A DNA stretch of 64,000 bases from an uncultured Marivita sp. (GCF_947488135.1 NZ_CANKYW010000005.1:1-64000); one strand, 5' to 3'. Positions 33,372 through 43,133 are shown, counted from the stretch's first letter. Notes: generated by a model from the sequence alone, not told the origin. Numbers and translations are program-made.

Positions 33372-34856
33372 ATGGGGGCAGACGCCAAGAGCCTGACAGA
33401 CCTTGGTCTGACGGCGCGCGGTGGGGCCGAGGCCTTTGTCACGGGGTTGGCCGTGGACAGCCGCGACGTGAAAGAGGGCTATCTTTTTGCCGCCTTGCCG
33501 GGCACCAAGATGCATGGCGGTGAATTCATCCAATACGCCTTGCGCATGGGGGCTGCGGCCATCCTGACCGACGTCGAGGGGGCCGAGATCGCCAAGGAAG
33601 ACCTAGCGGCCTCGACCGCCGCGGTGGTGATCGCCGCCGATCCGCGCCAGACGCTGGCCTTCACCGCAGCGCTTTGGTTCGAAAGCCAGCCCGACATCAT
33701 GGTCGCGGTGACCGGCACCAACGGAAAGACCAGCGTGGCGAGTTTCGTGCGGCGCATCTGGCAGTTGCTGGGGCATCCGGCTGTCAATCTGGGCACCACG
33801 GGTGTCGAAGGGGATTGGCAACTGCCGTTGATGCACACCACGCCGGAACCCATCACCCTGCACCGCGCGCTTGCGGGGGCGGCTGCGGCGGGCATCGACC
33901 ATGCGGCGATGGAGGCGTCCTCGCACGGGCTGGCGCAGCGGCGACTTGACGGGGTCAATCTGCGCGCGGCGGGATTCACCAACTTTACGCAGGATCATCT
34001 GGATTACCACGAGAGCTTCGAGGCGTATTTCGACGCCAAGGCGGGTCTTTTCGCGCGCGTGCTGCCCGAGGACGGGATCGCGGTGATCAATATCGACGAC
34101 GCGCGCGGGGTGGACATGGCGTCGATCGCGCGGGCCCGCGGGCAGGAGATCATGACCGTCGGGCGCGATATCGGGGCGGACATGACGCTTCTGGGACAGC
34201 GTTTTGACGCCACCGGACAGGACGTCCGCATTCGCTTTGGCGGTGAGACGTTCCAGACGCGGTTGAACCTGATCGGCGGCTTTCAGGCCGAAAACGTTAT
34301 GGTGGCGGCGGGTCTTGTGATCGCCAGCGGTGCTGCGCCGGACCGGGTCTTCGCGGTGTTGCCCGAGCTTGAGACCGTGCGGGGCCGCATGCAGCTTGCC
34401 GCGACACGCAGCAACGGGGCGGCGGTTTACGTGGATTATGCCCACACGCCCGATGCCGTGGCGACCGCCTGTCAGGCGATCCGCCCGCATGTGATGGGAC
34501 GCTTGGTGGCGATCATCGGCGCAGGCGGTGACCGCGATCCGGGCAAGCGGCCCTTGATGGGTGCAGCGGCGGCAGAATTCGCCGATCAGGTCATCGTCAC
34601 GGACGACAACCCGCGCACCGAAGACCCCGCGTCGATCCGCGCGGCCGTTCTGGAAGGCGCGCCCGAGGCGACCGAGGTGGGCGACCGGGCCGAGGCGATC
34701 CTGCGCGGCGTCGATGCCGTGGGGCCGGGCGACGCGCTCTTGATCTGCGGCAAGGGGCACGAGACCGGCCAGATCGTCGGCACGACCATCTACCCCTTCG
34801 ACGATGCGGAACAGGCCAGCGTGGCGGTGGCGGCGCTGGACGGGAAACTGGCATGA
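33372..34856 (+). CDS. murE: UDP-MurNAc-tripeptide synthetase MurE (meso-diaminopimelate type)
   Basis: A 494-residue Mur ligase that adds the third residue of the peptidoglycan stem. The ATP-binding loop is GTNGKTSV (about residues 114-121). The motif DNPRTED identifies the meso-diaminopimelate-specific form typical of Gram-negatives. The start at 33372 follows GGGAGTG. It overlaps murF by 4 bases (ATGA). Confidence 0.97.
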   Translation: MGADAKSLTDLGLTARGGAEAFVTGLAVDSRDVKEGYLFAALPGTKMHGGEFIQYALRMGAAAILTDVEGAEIAKEDLAASTAAVVIAADPRQTLAFTAALWFESQPDIMVAVTGTNGKTSVASFVRRIWQLLGHPAVNLGTTGVEGDWQLPLMHTTPEPITLHRALAGAAAAGIDHAAMEASSHGLAQRRLDGVNLRAAGFTNFTQDHLDYHESFEAYFDAKAGLFARVLPEDGIAVINIDDARGVDMASIARARGQEIMTVGRDIGADMTLLGQRFDATGQDVRIRFGGETFQTRLNLIGGFQAENVMVAAGLVIASGAAPDRVFAVLPELETVRGRMQLAATRSNGAAVYVDYAHTPDAVATACQAIRPHVMGRLVAIIGAGGDRDPGKRPLMGAAAAEFADQVIVTDDNPRTEDPASIRAAVLEGAPEATEVGDRAEAILRGVDAVGPGDALLICGKGHETGQIVGTTIYPFDDAEQASVAVAALDGKLA

Positions 34857-36295
34857 CCTTGTGGACCAGCGCAGAGGCCGTTGAGGCGACGGGTGGGACG
34901 TCAACGGCTGACTGGACGGCAACGGGGGTGTCCATCGACACACGCACGATCCAACCCGGAGACCTGTTCGTGGCATTGACCGCGGTGCGCGACGGGCATG
35001 ATTTCGTGGCGCAGGCCTTGGAAAAGGGGGCTGCGGCGGCCCTGGTCAGCCGGGTGCCCGACGGCGTGGCAAAGGATGCGCCGCTGCTGATCGTGGACAA
35101 GGTACAGACCGGGCTTGAAGCCTTGGGCCGTGCGTCGCGCGCACGGACGGCGGCCAAGGTGGTGGGTGTCACCGGATCGGTTGGCAAGACCTCGACAAAG
35201 GAAATGCTGCGCACGGTTCTGGGCGCGCATGGCCGGGTGCACGCGGCCGAGGCCAGCTACAACAACCATTGGGGCGTGCCGTTGACGCTGGCGCGGATGC
35301 CGCGCGACGCCGAGTTCGCGGTGATCGAGATCGGCATGAACCATCCCGGTGAAATCGCGCCGCTGAGCAAGCTGGCGCGTCCGCACGTGGCTTTAGTGAC
35401 GATCGTCGCGCCAGCGCATCTGGAGGCGTTCGAGAGCATCGACGGGATCGCGCATGAAAAAGCGTCGATCTTCGACGGGCTGGAACCCGGCGGCGTGGCG
35501 ATCTGGAACGGGGATTTGCCCACCAGTCCGATCCTGAAGGCGCGGGCCGAGGAGAAGGCGGCGCTCAGCGTGTCGTTCGGCGAAGGCGCGGGCCGCGACA
35601 TGCGCGTGACCTCGGTACGGGAGCTCGATGGCCATAGCGTTGCGCAGGCCGAGTTTGACCATGGTCAGCTGCTTTACAAGATCGACGCGCCGGGTCGGCA
35701 TTTCGCCATCAACGGGGCTGCGGTTCTGGCCGTGTGCGAGGTGCTGGATCTGGACCGGGCGCTGTCGCTGGCGGCGATGGGGCGCTGGCACCCCGGTGCG
35801 GGGCGCGGGGCGCATGTGACGATCCAGCTTGACGCGGCGGACCCGAAGGCAACGCTGTCGCTCTTTGACGATGCCTATAACGCGAACCCGGCCTCGGTCG
35901 CTGCGGCTTTGGCCGTTCTCGCGGCAGCACCGGTGCAGCATGACGTGGGCCGGGTCAGCCGGGGGCGGCGCATCGCCGTTCTGGGCGACATGAAGGAACT
36001 GGGGCCGACCGGACCGGAGCTCCACGCGGCGCTGGCCGATCTGGATGCGACACGGGTTCTAGACAAAATACATTGCGTCGGTCCGCTGATGCGGCACCTT
36101 CACGACGCGCTTCCCGAAGAGCGCCGTGGCCTGTGGTTCGAAACCTCCGATGACATGGCCGCCCGGCTGCCCCGCCAGCTTGACGCAGGGGACGTGGTGA
36201 TGGTCAAGGGATCGCTCTCCATGCGGCTGGCCCGCGTGGTTGACGCCATCCGCAATATGAGCCAAGGCAACGCGCGCGACGAGGCGGAAGGATAA
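34853..36295 (+). CDS. murF: UDP-MurNAc-tripeptide--D-Ala-D-Ala ligase MurF
   Basis: A 480-residue Mur ligase that attaches D-Ala-D-Ala to the UDP-MurNAc-tripeptide. The ATP loop is [10 protein letters not shown] (about residue 108). Further family segments are [19 protein letters not shown] and the C-terminal [12 protein letters not shown] with VLGDMKELG. It lies between murE (overlapping) and mraY (7-base gap). Confidence 0.97.
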   Translation: MTLWTSAEAVEATGGTSTADWTATGVSIDTRTIQPGDLFVALTAVRDGHDFVAQALEKGAAAALVSRVPDGVAKDAPLLIVDKVQTGLEALGRASRARTAAKVVGVTGSVGKTSTKEMLRTVLGAHGRVHAAEASYNNHWGVPLTLARMPRDAEFAVIEIGMNHPGEIAPLSKLARPHVALVTIVAPAHLEAFESIDGIAHEKASIFDGLEPGGVAIWNGDLPTSPILKARAEEKAALSVSFGEGAGRDMRVTSVRELDGHSVAQAEFDHGQLLYKIDAPGRHFAINGAAVLAVCEVLDLDRALSLAAMGRWHPGAGRGAHVTIQLDAADPKATLSLFDDAYNANPASVAAALAVLAAAPVQHDVGRVSRGRRIAVLGDMKELGPTGPELHAALADLDATRVLDKIHCVGPLMRHLHDALPEERRGLWFETSDDMAARLPRQLDAGDVVMVKGSLSMRLARVVDAIRNMSQGNARDEAEG

Positions 36296-36302
36296 AGATC
36301 TC

Positions 36303-37385
36303 ATGTTGTACTGGTTGACCGCGCTGTCGGACGGGGGCGATTTCTTCAACCTCTTTCGCTATATCACCTTCCGGGCGGGCGGTGCGTTCCTGACGGCATT
36401 GCTGTTCGGGTTCTTCTTCGGCAAGCCGCTCATCAACGTGCTGCGCAAGCGTCAGGGCAAGGGGCAGCCGATCCGCAGCGACGGACCCGAGGGGCATTTC
36501 TCCAAGGCGGGCACGCCGACGATGGGGGGGCTTCTGATCGTCGGAGCGCTTTTGACCTCGACCTTGCTTTGGGCGCGGCTGGACAACCCGTTCGTGTGGA
36601 TGGTGCTCTTCGTCACCATGAGTTTCGCGCTGATCGGGTTCGCCGATGATTATGCCAAGGTCAAGAAGCAGAACACCGCAGGTGTGTCCGGTAAGGTGCG
36701 ATTATTGCTTGGATTTCTGATCGCAGCCATCGCCGGGTACTGGGCCGCGCAATATCACCCGTCGGAACTGACGAACCAGTTGGCGTTCCCGGTGTTCAAG
36801 GACACGCTGCTGAATCTCGGCTATCTTTTCGTGCCTTTCGCGGTGATCGTCATCGTGGGTGCCGCCAACGCGGTGAACCTGACCGATGGGCTTGACGGGT
36901 TGGCGATCATGCCGGTGATGATCGCGGCCGGCACGCTTGGCGTTATTGCCTATGCGGTGGGACGGGTCGACTTTACCGAGTATCTCGACGTGCATTACGT
37001 GCCCGGAACCGGCGAAATCCTGATCTTTACCGCAGGCATCTTCGGCGGCGGGCTTGGCTTTTTGTGGTACAACGCGCCGCCTGCGGCGGTGTTCATGGGC
37101 GATACCGGGTCTCTGGCGCTTGGCGGCGCCCTGGGCGCAATCGCGGTGGCGACCAAGCACGAGATCGTGCTGGCCATCGTTGGCGGCCTGTTCGTGGTCG
37201 AGGCGCTGTCGGTGATCATCCAGGTGCTCTATTTCAAACGCACCGGCAAGCGCGTGTTCCTGATGGCGCCGATCCATCATCATTACGAGAAGAAGGGTTG
37301 GGCCGAGCCGCAAATCGTGATCCGGTTCTGGATCATCTCGCTCATCCTTGCGCTGATCGGGTTGGCGACCTTGAAGGTGCGCTGA
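36303..37385 (+). CDS. mraY: phospho-MurNAc-pentapeptide translocase MraY
   Basis: A 360-residue membrane enzyme with ten helices that makes lipid I from UDP-MurNAc-pentapeptide and undecaprenyl phosphate. Conserved cytoplasmic motifs are present: [23 protein letters not shown], the [12 protein letters not shown] segment and the histidine motif [10 protein letters not shown]. The next cluster genes (murD, ftsW and others) do not follow here; the cluster is interrupted by bciB and others. Confidence 0.97.
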   Translation: MLYWLTALSDGGDFFNLFRYITFRAGGAFLTALLFGFFFGKPLINVLRKRQGKGQPIRSDGPEGHFSKAGTPTMGGLLIVGALLTSTLLWARLDNPFVWMVLFVTMSFALIGFADDYAKVKKQNTAGVSGKVRLLLGFLIAAIAGYWAAQYHPSELTNQLAFPVFKDTLLNLGYLFVPFAVIVIVGAANAVNLTDGLDGLAIMPVMIAAGTLGVIAYAVGRVDFTEYLDVHYVPGTGEILIFTAGIFGGGLGFLWYNAPPAAVFMGDTGSLALGGALGAIAVATKHEIVLAIVGGLFVVEALSVIIQVLYFKRTGKRVFLMAPIHHHYEKKGWAEPQIVIRFWIISLILALIGLATLKVR

Positions 37386-37485
37386 CGCGCGCGGATTGCC
37401 TCGTCCTTACGCCTTCGGCGACGTCCTCGGGCCAATGGTGGGGGGACGCCCGTGCCACACGGCGCGCAGGTTGCAGCGGCGCGTT

Positions 37486-37515
37486 TGCATATTTGGAAAA
37501 AGAAGAAGCAAGGAC
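37486..37515. repeat. intergenic element resembling the one after uvrD
   Basis: GCATATTTGGAAAAAGAAGA and the following AGCAAGGACTC resemble TGTTTTGGGCCCAAAGAAGC and AGGGACGC at 10917-10945. Both lie after a core gene. It looks like a short dispersed intergenic repeat; two copies are too few to define it. Confidence 0.4.
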
Positions 37516-37528
37516 TCGCTTTCTCTTA

Positions 37529-37552
37529 ATGTGTCAACTAAAATTGACACAT
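37529..37552. promoter_or_regulatory. PpsR/CrtJ-type palindrome upstream of bciB
   Basis: TGT (37532-37534) and ACA (37547-37549) are separated by exactly 12 bases within a larger inverted repeat, ATGTGTCAA-N6-TTGACACAT. This matches the TGT-N12-ACA operator, with the preferred TGTCA/TGACA arms, of the photosynthesis repressor PpsR/CrtJ. It lies 20 bases before the bciB start codon. Confidence 0.75.
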
Positions 37553-37572
37553 TGCCATAAGTGGAGTCGGAC

Positions 37573-38793
37573 ATGGATGGTGGTCGCATTGGCTTGACGA
37601 TGCCGGAAATCGGCGGCGCGCCGCGGGCGGGTCTGTGTACCGATTGCGGTGTGTCGCGCATGGGGGATGGCCGTGCCTGCGGGCGGGCCTGCCAGTTCAT
37701 TCAACCGGATTACGAGAGCCTTGAGACGTCGGTTCATGGCCGTTTGGCCGGAGACGGCGACGAGGCGTTTTTCGGGGTCACGCAGGCCATCTATCGCGCG
37801 CGGCTGGAGCCTGCGGCGGAGGGCGCGCAATGGACCGGGCTGACCACGGCATTGGCGGCGGAGTTGCTGCGGGCAGGGGCCGTGGACGCGGTTCTGGCAA
37901 CGGCGCCGGACCCGGAGGACCGCTGGAAGCCGCTGCCGGTGATCGTGACCCAGGCCGAGGATATGGCGCAGTGCCGGGGGATGCGGATGGGATACGGGCC
38001 GCTTCTGGCGCTTTTGGAGCCTGCGCGGGCGGCGGGGCATCGGCGCATTGCGGTGGTGGGGATCCCGTGTCAGGTCTATGCCCTGCGGGCGTTGGAGGCA
38101 GAGCTTGGGTTCGATGAGATCACGGTGATCGGCACGCCCTGTTCGGACAACACCACGACCGAGAATTTCCATGCATTCCTGGCGCGGTTGGATGACCGGC
38201 CCGAGACGGTGTCCTATCTCGAGTTCCGCGCGGATTACCGGGTCGAGTTGCGGTTCGATGACGGGCGCAAGCCCCGGTTCATTCCGTTCCTCAAGCTGCC
38301 GCTGTCGGACCTGCCTGCGGATTTCTTTCCAATGACCTGCAAGACCTGTGTCGACTACACCAATCGCCTTGCCGATATCACTGTTGGGTACATGGGCGGC
38401 GACGGTGACCAGTGGCTGATCGTGCGCAATGCGCGGGGGGCGGCGGTGCTGGATCGACTGGGTGACCGGGTGGTCCGGCGGGGCCTGACGGACAGGGGGA
38501 AGCGCGACGCGGCGGTCAAAGGCTTCATGGCCAATACCGAACGCGCGGCTGGCGGATTGCCGCTCCGACGGATGCCGGATTGGGTGCGGCCCATCGTGGC
38601 GTGGTTGCAACCGCGGACCGGCCCCCGTGGTCTGGAATTCGCGCGCGCACGGGTCGAAATGAAGGCGATCGAGACGATTTTGCACCTTCGACGGGCACAT
38701 CCCGCGCGGATCAAGAATATGGTGCCCGCCCATGTCTGGCGTGTGGCTGCGCGCTATGGTCTGATGCCCGAAAAGGACGAGACGCGCGGTTGA
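37573..38793 (+). CDS. bciB: FrhB-family reductase, probable 8-vinyl reductase BciB
   Basis: The 406-residue protein belongs to the coenzyme F420 hydrogenase/dehydrogenase beta-subunit family. The N-terminal cysteines C22, C25, C36 and C40 (LCTDCG...CGRAC), the middle segment VVGIPCQVYALRALE and the later FPMTCKTCVDYTNRLADITV fit the Fe-S/flavin ligands of BciB, the ferredoxin-dependent (proto)chlorophyllide 8-vinyl reductase, and its relative 7-hydroxymethyl-chlorophyll reductase. The PpsR-type palindrome upstream supports a bacteriochlorophyll role. No other photosynthesis gene is in the window. ATG 37573 follows GTGGAG. Confidence 0.78.
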   Translation: MDGGRIGLTMPEIGGAPRAGLCTDCGVSRMGDGRACGRACQFIQPDYESLETSVHGRLAGDGDEAFFGVTQAIYRARLEPAAEGAQWTGLTTALAAELLRAGAVDAVLATAPDPEDRWKPLPVIVTQAEDMAQCRGMRMGYGPLLALLEPARAAGHRRIAVVGIPCQVYALRALEAELGFDEITVIGTPCSDNTTTENFHAFLARLDDRPETVSYLEFRADYRVELRFDDGRKPRFIPFLKLPLSDLPADFFPMTCKTCVDYTNRLADITVGYMGGDGDQWLIVRNARGAAVLDRLGDRVVRRGLTDRGKRDAAVKGFMANTERAAGGLPLRRMPDWVRPIVAWLQPRTGPRGLEFARARVEMKAIETILHLRRAHPARIKNMVPAHVWRVAARYGLMPEKDETRG

Positions 38794-38861
38794 CCGAAAG
38801 GTCAGATTGCGCGCCATATCAACGCGCGTTAGGGAGGTGCGCAGATCGAGGAACACCGCCC

Positions 38862-39341
38862 ATGACACGCATTGCCCATATCGAACTGGACGACGGCAAT
38901 CTGCCCCCGCCCACGCCGGAGATCGAACAGGAACGCCGTGTGGCGATGTTCGACCTGATGGAGCACAACACATTCGAATTGCCTGACCGCGACGGCAAGC
39001 CGGTTCCGCCGGGGCCGTATAATGTCGGTCTGTCGATCCGGGACAAGCGGCTGGTGTTCGACGTGACCACGGAAAGCCATGAAAAGGCGGCGGAATTTCA
39101 CCTGTCCCTGACCCCGTTTCGGCAGGTGGTGAAGGACTATTTCCAGATCTGCAAATCCTATTTCGACGCGGTGAAAACCCTGCCACCCAGCCAGATCGAG
39201 ACCATCGACATGGCGCGTCGCGGCATCCACAACGAAGGCGCGCGCATCCTGCAAGAGCGGCTCGAGGGCAAGGTGACGGTGGACGACGACACCGCGCGGC
39301 GCCTGTTCACGCTCGTCTGCGTGTTGCATTTCGGGGGCTGA
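38862..39341 (+). CDS. UPF0262 family protein
   Basis: A 159-residue cytoplasmic protein (MTRIAHIELDDGNL...) that matches UPF0262, an uncharacterised family confined mainly to alphaproteobacteria. Conserved segments are ERRVAMFDLMEHNTF and DMARRGIHNEGA. The start is ATG 38862 after AGGGAGG and a further GAGGAA. It starts an apparent four-gene operon with the phosphatase, SnoaL-like and GNAT genes. Function unknown. Confidence 0.85.
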   Translation: MTRIAHIELDDGNLPPPTPEIEQERRVAMFDLMEHNTFELPDRDGKPVPPGPYNVGLSIRDKRLVFDVTTESHEKAAEFHLSLTPFRQVVKDYFQICKSYFDAVKTLPPSQIETIDMARRGIHNEGARILQERLEGKVTVDDDTARRLFTLVCVLHFGG

Positions 39342-39344
39342 TCG

Positions 39345-39794
39345 TTGGGGGTGTTGCCGCAATCGATTCTGTTTTGCTGCGATCACAACGCCGTTCGATC
39401 CCCGATGGCCGAGGGGATCATGAAAAAGCTCTACGGCTTCAAGACCTATGTGCAGTCCGTGGGTGTGGTGAACGATCTGGAGATCGACGGCTTTGCGATC
39501 GCAGTCTGTGACGAGATCGGGATCGCGCTGAACCGTCACCGGTCGCGCAGTTTCGATGAACTGGAAGAGAACGGCGAAGCGCTGTCGGGGTTCGATCTTG
39601 TCGTGGCCTTGTCTCCGGCGTCGCAGCGGCGGGCGCTCGATTTGACGCGGTTCTATCATCTGACGGTGGAATACTGGCCGATTATGGACCCGACGGGCCT
39701 TGGCGAAACGCGCGAACAGAAGCTCAACGCCTATCGGCAGACACGTGACCAGTTGGTCGATCACATCAAACGGAAATGGGGAGGGCAGATATGA
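39345..39794 (+). CDS. low-molecular-weight tyrosine-phosphatase-like protein
   Basis: A 149-residue protein with the P-loop C12-x5-R18 (CDHNAVRS) and the acid-base aspartate in PIMDPTG, as in low-molecular-weight phosphotyrosine phosphatases and related arsenate reductases. The P-loop is unusual, with His and Asn where CxGNxCRS is common. The substrate (phosphoprotein or other) is unknown. A TTG at 39345, four bases after the UPF0262 stop, is taken as start. It overlaps the next gene by 4 bases. Confidence 0.8.
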   Translation: MGVLPQSILFCCDHNAVRSPMAEGIMKKLYGFKTYVQSVGVVNDLEIDGFAIAVCDEIGIALNRHRSRSFDELEENGEALSGFDLVVALSPASQRRALDLTRFYHLTVEYWPIMDPTGLGETREQKLNAYRQTRDQLVDHIKRKWGGQI

Positions 39795-40186
39795 GCCGTG
39801 CAACACTGGAGCGGTATTTCGATGCGTTCAATCGCAAGGATATCGCCGGCATGCTGGATTGCCTGACCGATGACGTGGCGCATCATGTCAACGAAGGCGA
39901 TGTTCGGATCGGGCGCGAGGCTTTCGAGGCGTTCTGCCAGCACATGGCGCGCTGCTATGACGAGACGCTGACCGAATTGGTGGTCTTCGTCGCGGAAGAT
40001 GGCGGGCGCGGCGCGGCGGAGTACATGGTCAACGGCACCTATCTTGCCACCGATACGGGGCTGCCCGAGGCCAAGGGCCAAGGCTATCGCCTGCCTGCCG
40101 GATCGTTCTTTTCTCTCGATGACGGCAAGATCAGCCGGGTCGTGACCTATTACAATCTGAGCGATTGGATCAGACAGGTGTCGTGA
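39791..40186 (+). CDS. SnoaL/NTF2-like protein
   Basis: A 131-residue cone-shaped alpha+beta fold protein (LERYFDAFNRKDIAGMLDCL at the start, IGREAFEAFCQHM in the middle, YNLSDWIRQV at the end). Such proteins bind or isomerise small molecules; no catalytic residue pattern can be assigned. It overlaps both neighbours (ATGA, then TGATG), so it is translated with the phosphatase and GNAT genes. Confidence 0.8.
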   Translation: MSRATLERYFDAFNRKDIAGMLDCLTDDVAHHVNEGDVRIGREAFEAFCQHMARCYDETLTELVVFVAEDGGRGAAEYMVNGTYLATDTGLPEAKGQGYRLPAGSFFSLDDGKISRVVTYYNLSDWIRQVS

Positions 40187-40761
40187 TGCAGGTCGACGCG
40201 CTGACCGGAGAGGCGCTGGATGCGGCGCTTGCCGATCTGGCGGCCCTGCGCATCGAGGTGTTTCGCGCGTGGCCCTACCTCTACGAAGGCGATCCCGGTT
40301 ATGAGACGCATTACCTGCGGTCCTATCGCGACAACCCGCGCGCGGTTCTGATCGCGGCGCGGGACGGGGGGCGGATCGTGGGGGCGGCCACGGGCATGCC
40401 GCTTGCCGATCACGCCGACGCGTCACAGATGCGCGGGCCTTTGCCCCCGGTCGAGCAGGTCTTCTACTGCGCGGAGTCGGTGCTGTTGCCCGACTATCGC
40501 GGGCGGGGGCTGGGCCATGTGTTCTTCGACCGGCGCGAAGCCTTCGCGCGTGAGGCCGGCTTTGCCTTCAGCGCGTTCTGCGGAGTGGTCCGGCCCGACG
40601 ATCATCCGTTGAAACCTGCGGCGTATCAGCCGCTGGACGGGTTCTGGCGCAAACGTGGTTATGCTCCGGTCGAGGGGGCGGTGGCGCGGTTTTCCTGGCA
40701 GGATGTGGATCAGGAAACCGAGACCGAAAAGCCTTTGCAGGTCTGGCTGCGGCGTCTTTAA
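40186..40761 (+). CDS. GNAT family N-acetyltransferase
   Basis: A 191-residue protein with the acetyl-CoA loop in ESVLLPDYRGRGLGHVFFDR (about residues 100-120) and an unusually long N-terminal part (DLAALRIEVFRAWPYLYEGD). The substrate is unknown. It is the last gene of the UPF0262-phosphatase-SnoaL-GNAT unit, and a convergent gene ends 7 bases later. Confidence 0.82.
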   Translation: MQVDALTGEALDAALADLAALRIEVFRAWPYLYEGDPGYETHYLRSYRDNPRAVLIAARDGGRIVGAATGMPLADHADASQMRGPLPPVEQVFYCAESVLLPDYRGRGLGHVFFDRREAFAREAGFAFSAFCGVVRPDDHPLKPAAYQPLDGFWRKRGYAPVEGAVARFSWQDVDQETETEKPLQVWLRRL

Positions 40762-40767
40762 AGGGCG

Positions 40768-41790
40768 TCAGGCGCCTGTCACGAAACGGCGCAGGTAGTC
40801 GTCCGAGTAATCGGTACGGATTTCGACCCAGATCGGCAGGTGATCCGACATCTCGAAACTGCTGAAATACCGCTCATAGGCGTCGTCCCAGTCGGAATAG
40901 GGCACGGCGCGTTCGGCATCGGATATCGCCCTGTAATGATCCTTGTCCGCCGCGCCGAACACCGCATCGCGCCAGTCGAAGCTGCCCGATTGCAGGAAAT
41001 TCGTTCGCGTGTCCTCGCCGGTGAAGGCGATCTGGTCGTAGTATTTCGTGCCGCGCAGGTTGGTCGGGCCGAAATAGGGAGCCGTCAGGCCGTGATCGGT
41101 CAGCCCTTGCATAATGCTGTCATTGCGCGCCTCGATATTCATGTCGCCGATCATCACGTAGACCTCGTCCTCGCGGCGGGCGCGGTCCGCGACACGTCGG
41201 GCGAGCGCCGAAATCTCGGCTGCGCGTCGGGCCTTGGAGGCGGCATCCGTCCCGCCGTAGAGGATGTGGACGCTCATCAACGTAAACCTGAACCATCCGG
41301 CCTGAAATGCGGCGAAGAAGGGCGTGCGGGCGATCTGGTTGCCGTCGATCAAGGCGTCCCGGGGCAGGGTGACTTCGCCGACAAGATTGCGGAATCGCAC
41401 GCGGTTGGTGTCGTAGAGAAATGCCTGCCGTTCATTGTTGCCGGGCCCGCCTTCGGTCACGTCGGTGACGAAATAATCCCAATTCGGGCCGAGCAGGGTC
41501 ATCAGTTTGCGCAGCGGCTCAAGATCACTCTTGATCTCCTGCACCGCGCAAATGTCGAAATGGTCGATGATTTCAGCGATGTAATGAAAGCTCTCGTCCC
41601 GGCGCGGCTTGCCATCGTCGAAGGCGCGGATGTTCCAGGACCCGATGATGAGGCTTTTCGGATCCCTTTTGCCAAGCCCGCTCTCCCGGAGCGATTGCCG
41701 CAGCGCCAGAAGCCGAGTCGCGATCCAGTCGGCTTTGCCGGGATCGGACAGGTCGTGTTGGTATCGTTTCAGCCAGTGGTAGAAGGCCAT
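40768..41790 (-). CDS. endonuclease/exonuclease/phosphatase (EEP) family protein
   Basis: About 340 residues with the DNase I-like EEP fold: SWNIRAFDDG (Asn), CAVQEIKS (metal Glu), MIGDMNIEARN (Asp/Asn) and the final SDHLPIWVEI (Asp-His). All catalytic positions are present. The substrate could be DNA or a phosphoester. There is no signal peptide at the chosen start (MAFYHWLKRYQ, ATG 41790); the longer frame to 41907 has no homologous features. Confidence 0.85.
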   Translation of the reverse strand: MAFYHWLKRYQHDLSDPGKADWIATRLLALRQSLRESGLGKRDPKSLIIGSWNIRAFDDGKPRRDESFHYIAEIIDHFDICAVQEIKSDLEPLRKLMTLLGPNWDYFVTDVTEGGPGNNERQAFLYDTNRVRFRNLVGEVTLPRDALIDGNQIARTPFFAAFQAGWFRFTLMSVHILYGGTDAASKARRAAEISALARRVADRARREDEVYVMIGDMNIEARNDSIMQGLTDHGLTAPYFGPTNLRGTKYYDQIAFTGEDTRTNFLQSGSFDWRDAVFGAADKDHYRAISDAERAVPYSDWDDAYERYFSSFEMSDHLPIWVEIRTDYSDDYLRRFVTGA

Positions 41791-41921
41791 GGGGAGTATC
41801 CTTCTTTGAAAATGCGATTGAACAAGCGGGAACGGAGTGATTTGAATGAGGTCGAAGGTAACATTCCGGCACTGACCTGTCGACGCGCGGCAGGGTCGCC
41901 GAAGCAAATCACGAGAGCATC

Positions 41922-42806
41922 ATGAAAGTCGCAGCCGCTGCTTATCCAATGGATTTTATCGCCTCTTTCGGCGCTTACGAGGAGAAGCTCACAAAATGGG
42001 TGAGCGAGGCGGCTGAGGCGGGAGCCGACCTTCTGGTCTTTCCGGAATACGGTGCGATGGAACTGGCGACGCTCGCGGGGCGCGAGGCGGCGATGGATCT
42101 TGAGGCGTCCCTGCGCGCCGTGTCCGACCGCGTGCCAGAGGCGGATGACCTGCACGCGACATTGGCGCGGCGGTACGGGGTTCACATCCTCGCGGCCTCG
42201 GCCCCCGTTTTCGATGCGAATCTCGGCGACCGACCGGTGAACCGGGCGCGATTCTTTGCGCCGGACGGAAGCATGGGCCATCAGGACAAGCAGATCATGA
42301 CCCGTTTCGAGCGCGAGGAGTGGGGCGTGATCGGCGGTGGACCGCTGCACCTCTTCGACACAGCGCTTGGACGGATCGGCATCCTGATCTGCTATGATGG
42401 CGAGTTTCCACTGCTCGGGCGGGCGATGGCGGAGGCCGATCTTCTTCTGGTGCCGTCCTGCACAGAGGCGTTGACCGGCTATTCCCGTGTCCGCATCGGA
42501 GCCATGGCGCGCGCCTTGGAAAATCAGTGTGTTACAGTCATGTCTTCAACTGTTGGATCATGTGATTGGTCCTATGCGGTGGACGAAAACACGGGGATGG
42601 GCGGCATATTCGGGCCCCCTGACACCGGCTTTCCGGCCACTGGGGTGATCGCGGAAGGCAGCTTGAACGTGCCCGGCTGGACCTATGCCGAGGTCGATCT
42701 GGAACGGATCGCCCATGTGCGCAAGGACGGAGTCGTGCTCAATCGGCGCCACTGGGACGAGCAATCGGGACGGGATCGGATTGCCGCACTGCGGAAACTC
42801 GGCTGA
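41922..42806 (+). CDS. carbon-nitrogen hydrolase (nitrilase superfamily)
   Basis: A 294-residue amidohydrolase with the Glu42-Lys123-Cys157 triad in FPEYGAME, DKQIMTRFE and ILICYDGEFP. The family hydrolyses amide or nitrile C-N bonds; the substrate is not predictable. It lies alone between a divergent EEP gene and infA, with no clear operon partner. Confidence 0.9.
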   Translation: MKVAAAAYPMDFIASFGAYEEKLTKWVSEAAEAGADLLVFPEYGAMELATLAGREAAMDLEASLRAVSDRVPEADDLHATLARRYGVHILAASAPVFDANLGDRPVNRARFFAPDGSMGHQDKQIMTRFEREEWGVIGGGPLHLFDTALGRIGILICYDGEFPLLGRAMAEADLLLVPSCTEALTGYSRVRIGAMARALENQCVTVMSSTVGSCDWSYAVDENTGMGGIFGPPDTGFPATGVIAEGSLNVPGWTYAEVDLERIAHVRKDGVVLNRRHWDEQSGRDRIAALRKLG

Positions 42807-42888
42807 ATAGGCCTTGATAAATTGGCCGTTTGCCCCCATTTAATAGCGCGCCTCGCACTATGACGGGGACGTTAACTTAGGAGAAACC

Positions 42889-43107
42889 ATGGCCAAGGAA
42901 GATACGCTCGAATTTCCCGGTGTCGTTAAGGAACTCCTGCCTAACGCGACGTTTCGGGTCGAGCTTGAGAACGGCCATGAGATCATCGCGCACACGGCAG
43001 GCAAAATGCGCAAGAACCGCATCCGCGTTCTTGCCGGCGACAAGGTGCAAGTGGAAATGACGCCCTACGATCTGACCAAGGGTCGGATCAACTACCGCTT
43101 CAAGTAA
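42889..43107 (+). CDS. infA: translation initiation factor IF-1
   Basis: The 72-residue OB-fold protein ([18 protein letters not shown]... to GRINYRFK) is standard IF-1, which occupies the ribosomal A site during initiation. The ATG follows TAGGAGAAACC. Hairpins follow before maf. Confidence 0.99.
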   Translation: MAKEDTLEFPGVVKELLPNATFRVELENGHEIIAHTAGKMRKNRIRVLAGDKVQVEMTPYDLTKGRINYRFK

Positions 43108-43133
43108 GCGGGATGCCCGCATCTCGAAATGAA

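Noticed and set aside
41815-41837. GAAC-N6-GAAC as a third LexA box
   Set aside because: The spacer is 6 rather than 7 bases and the neighbouring genes are not SOS genes.
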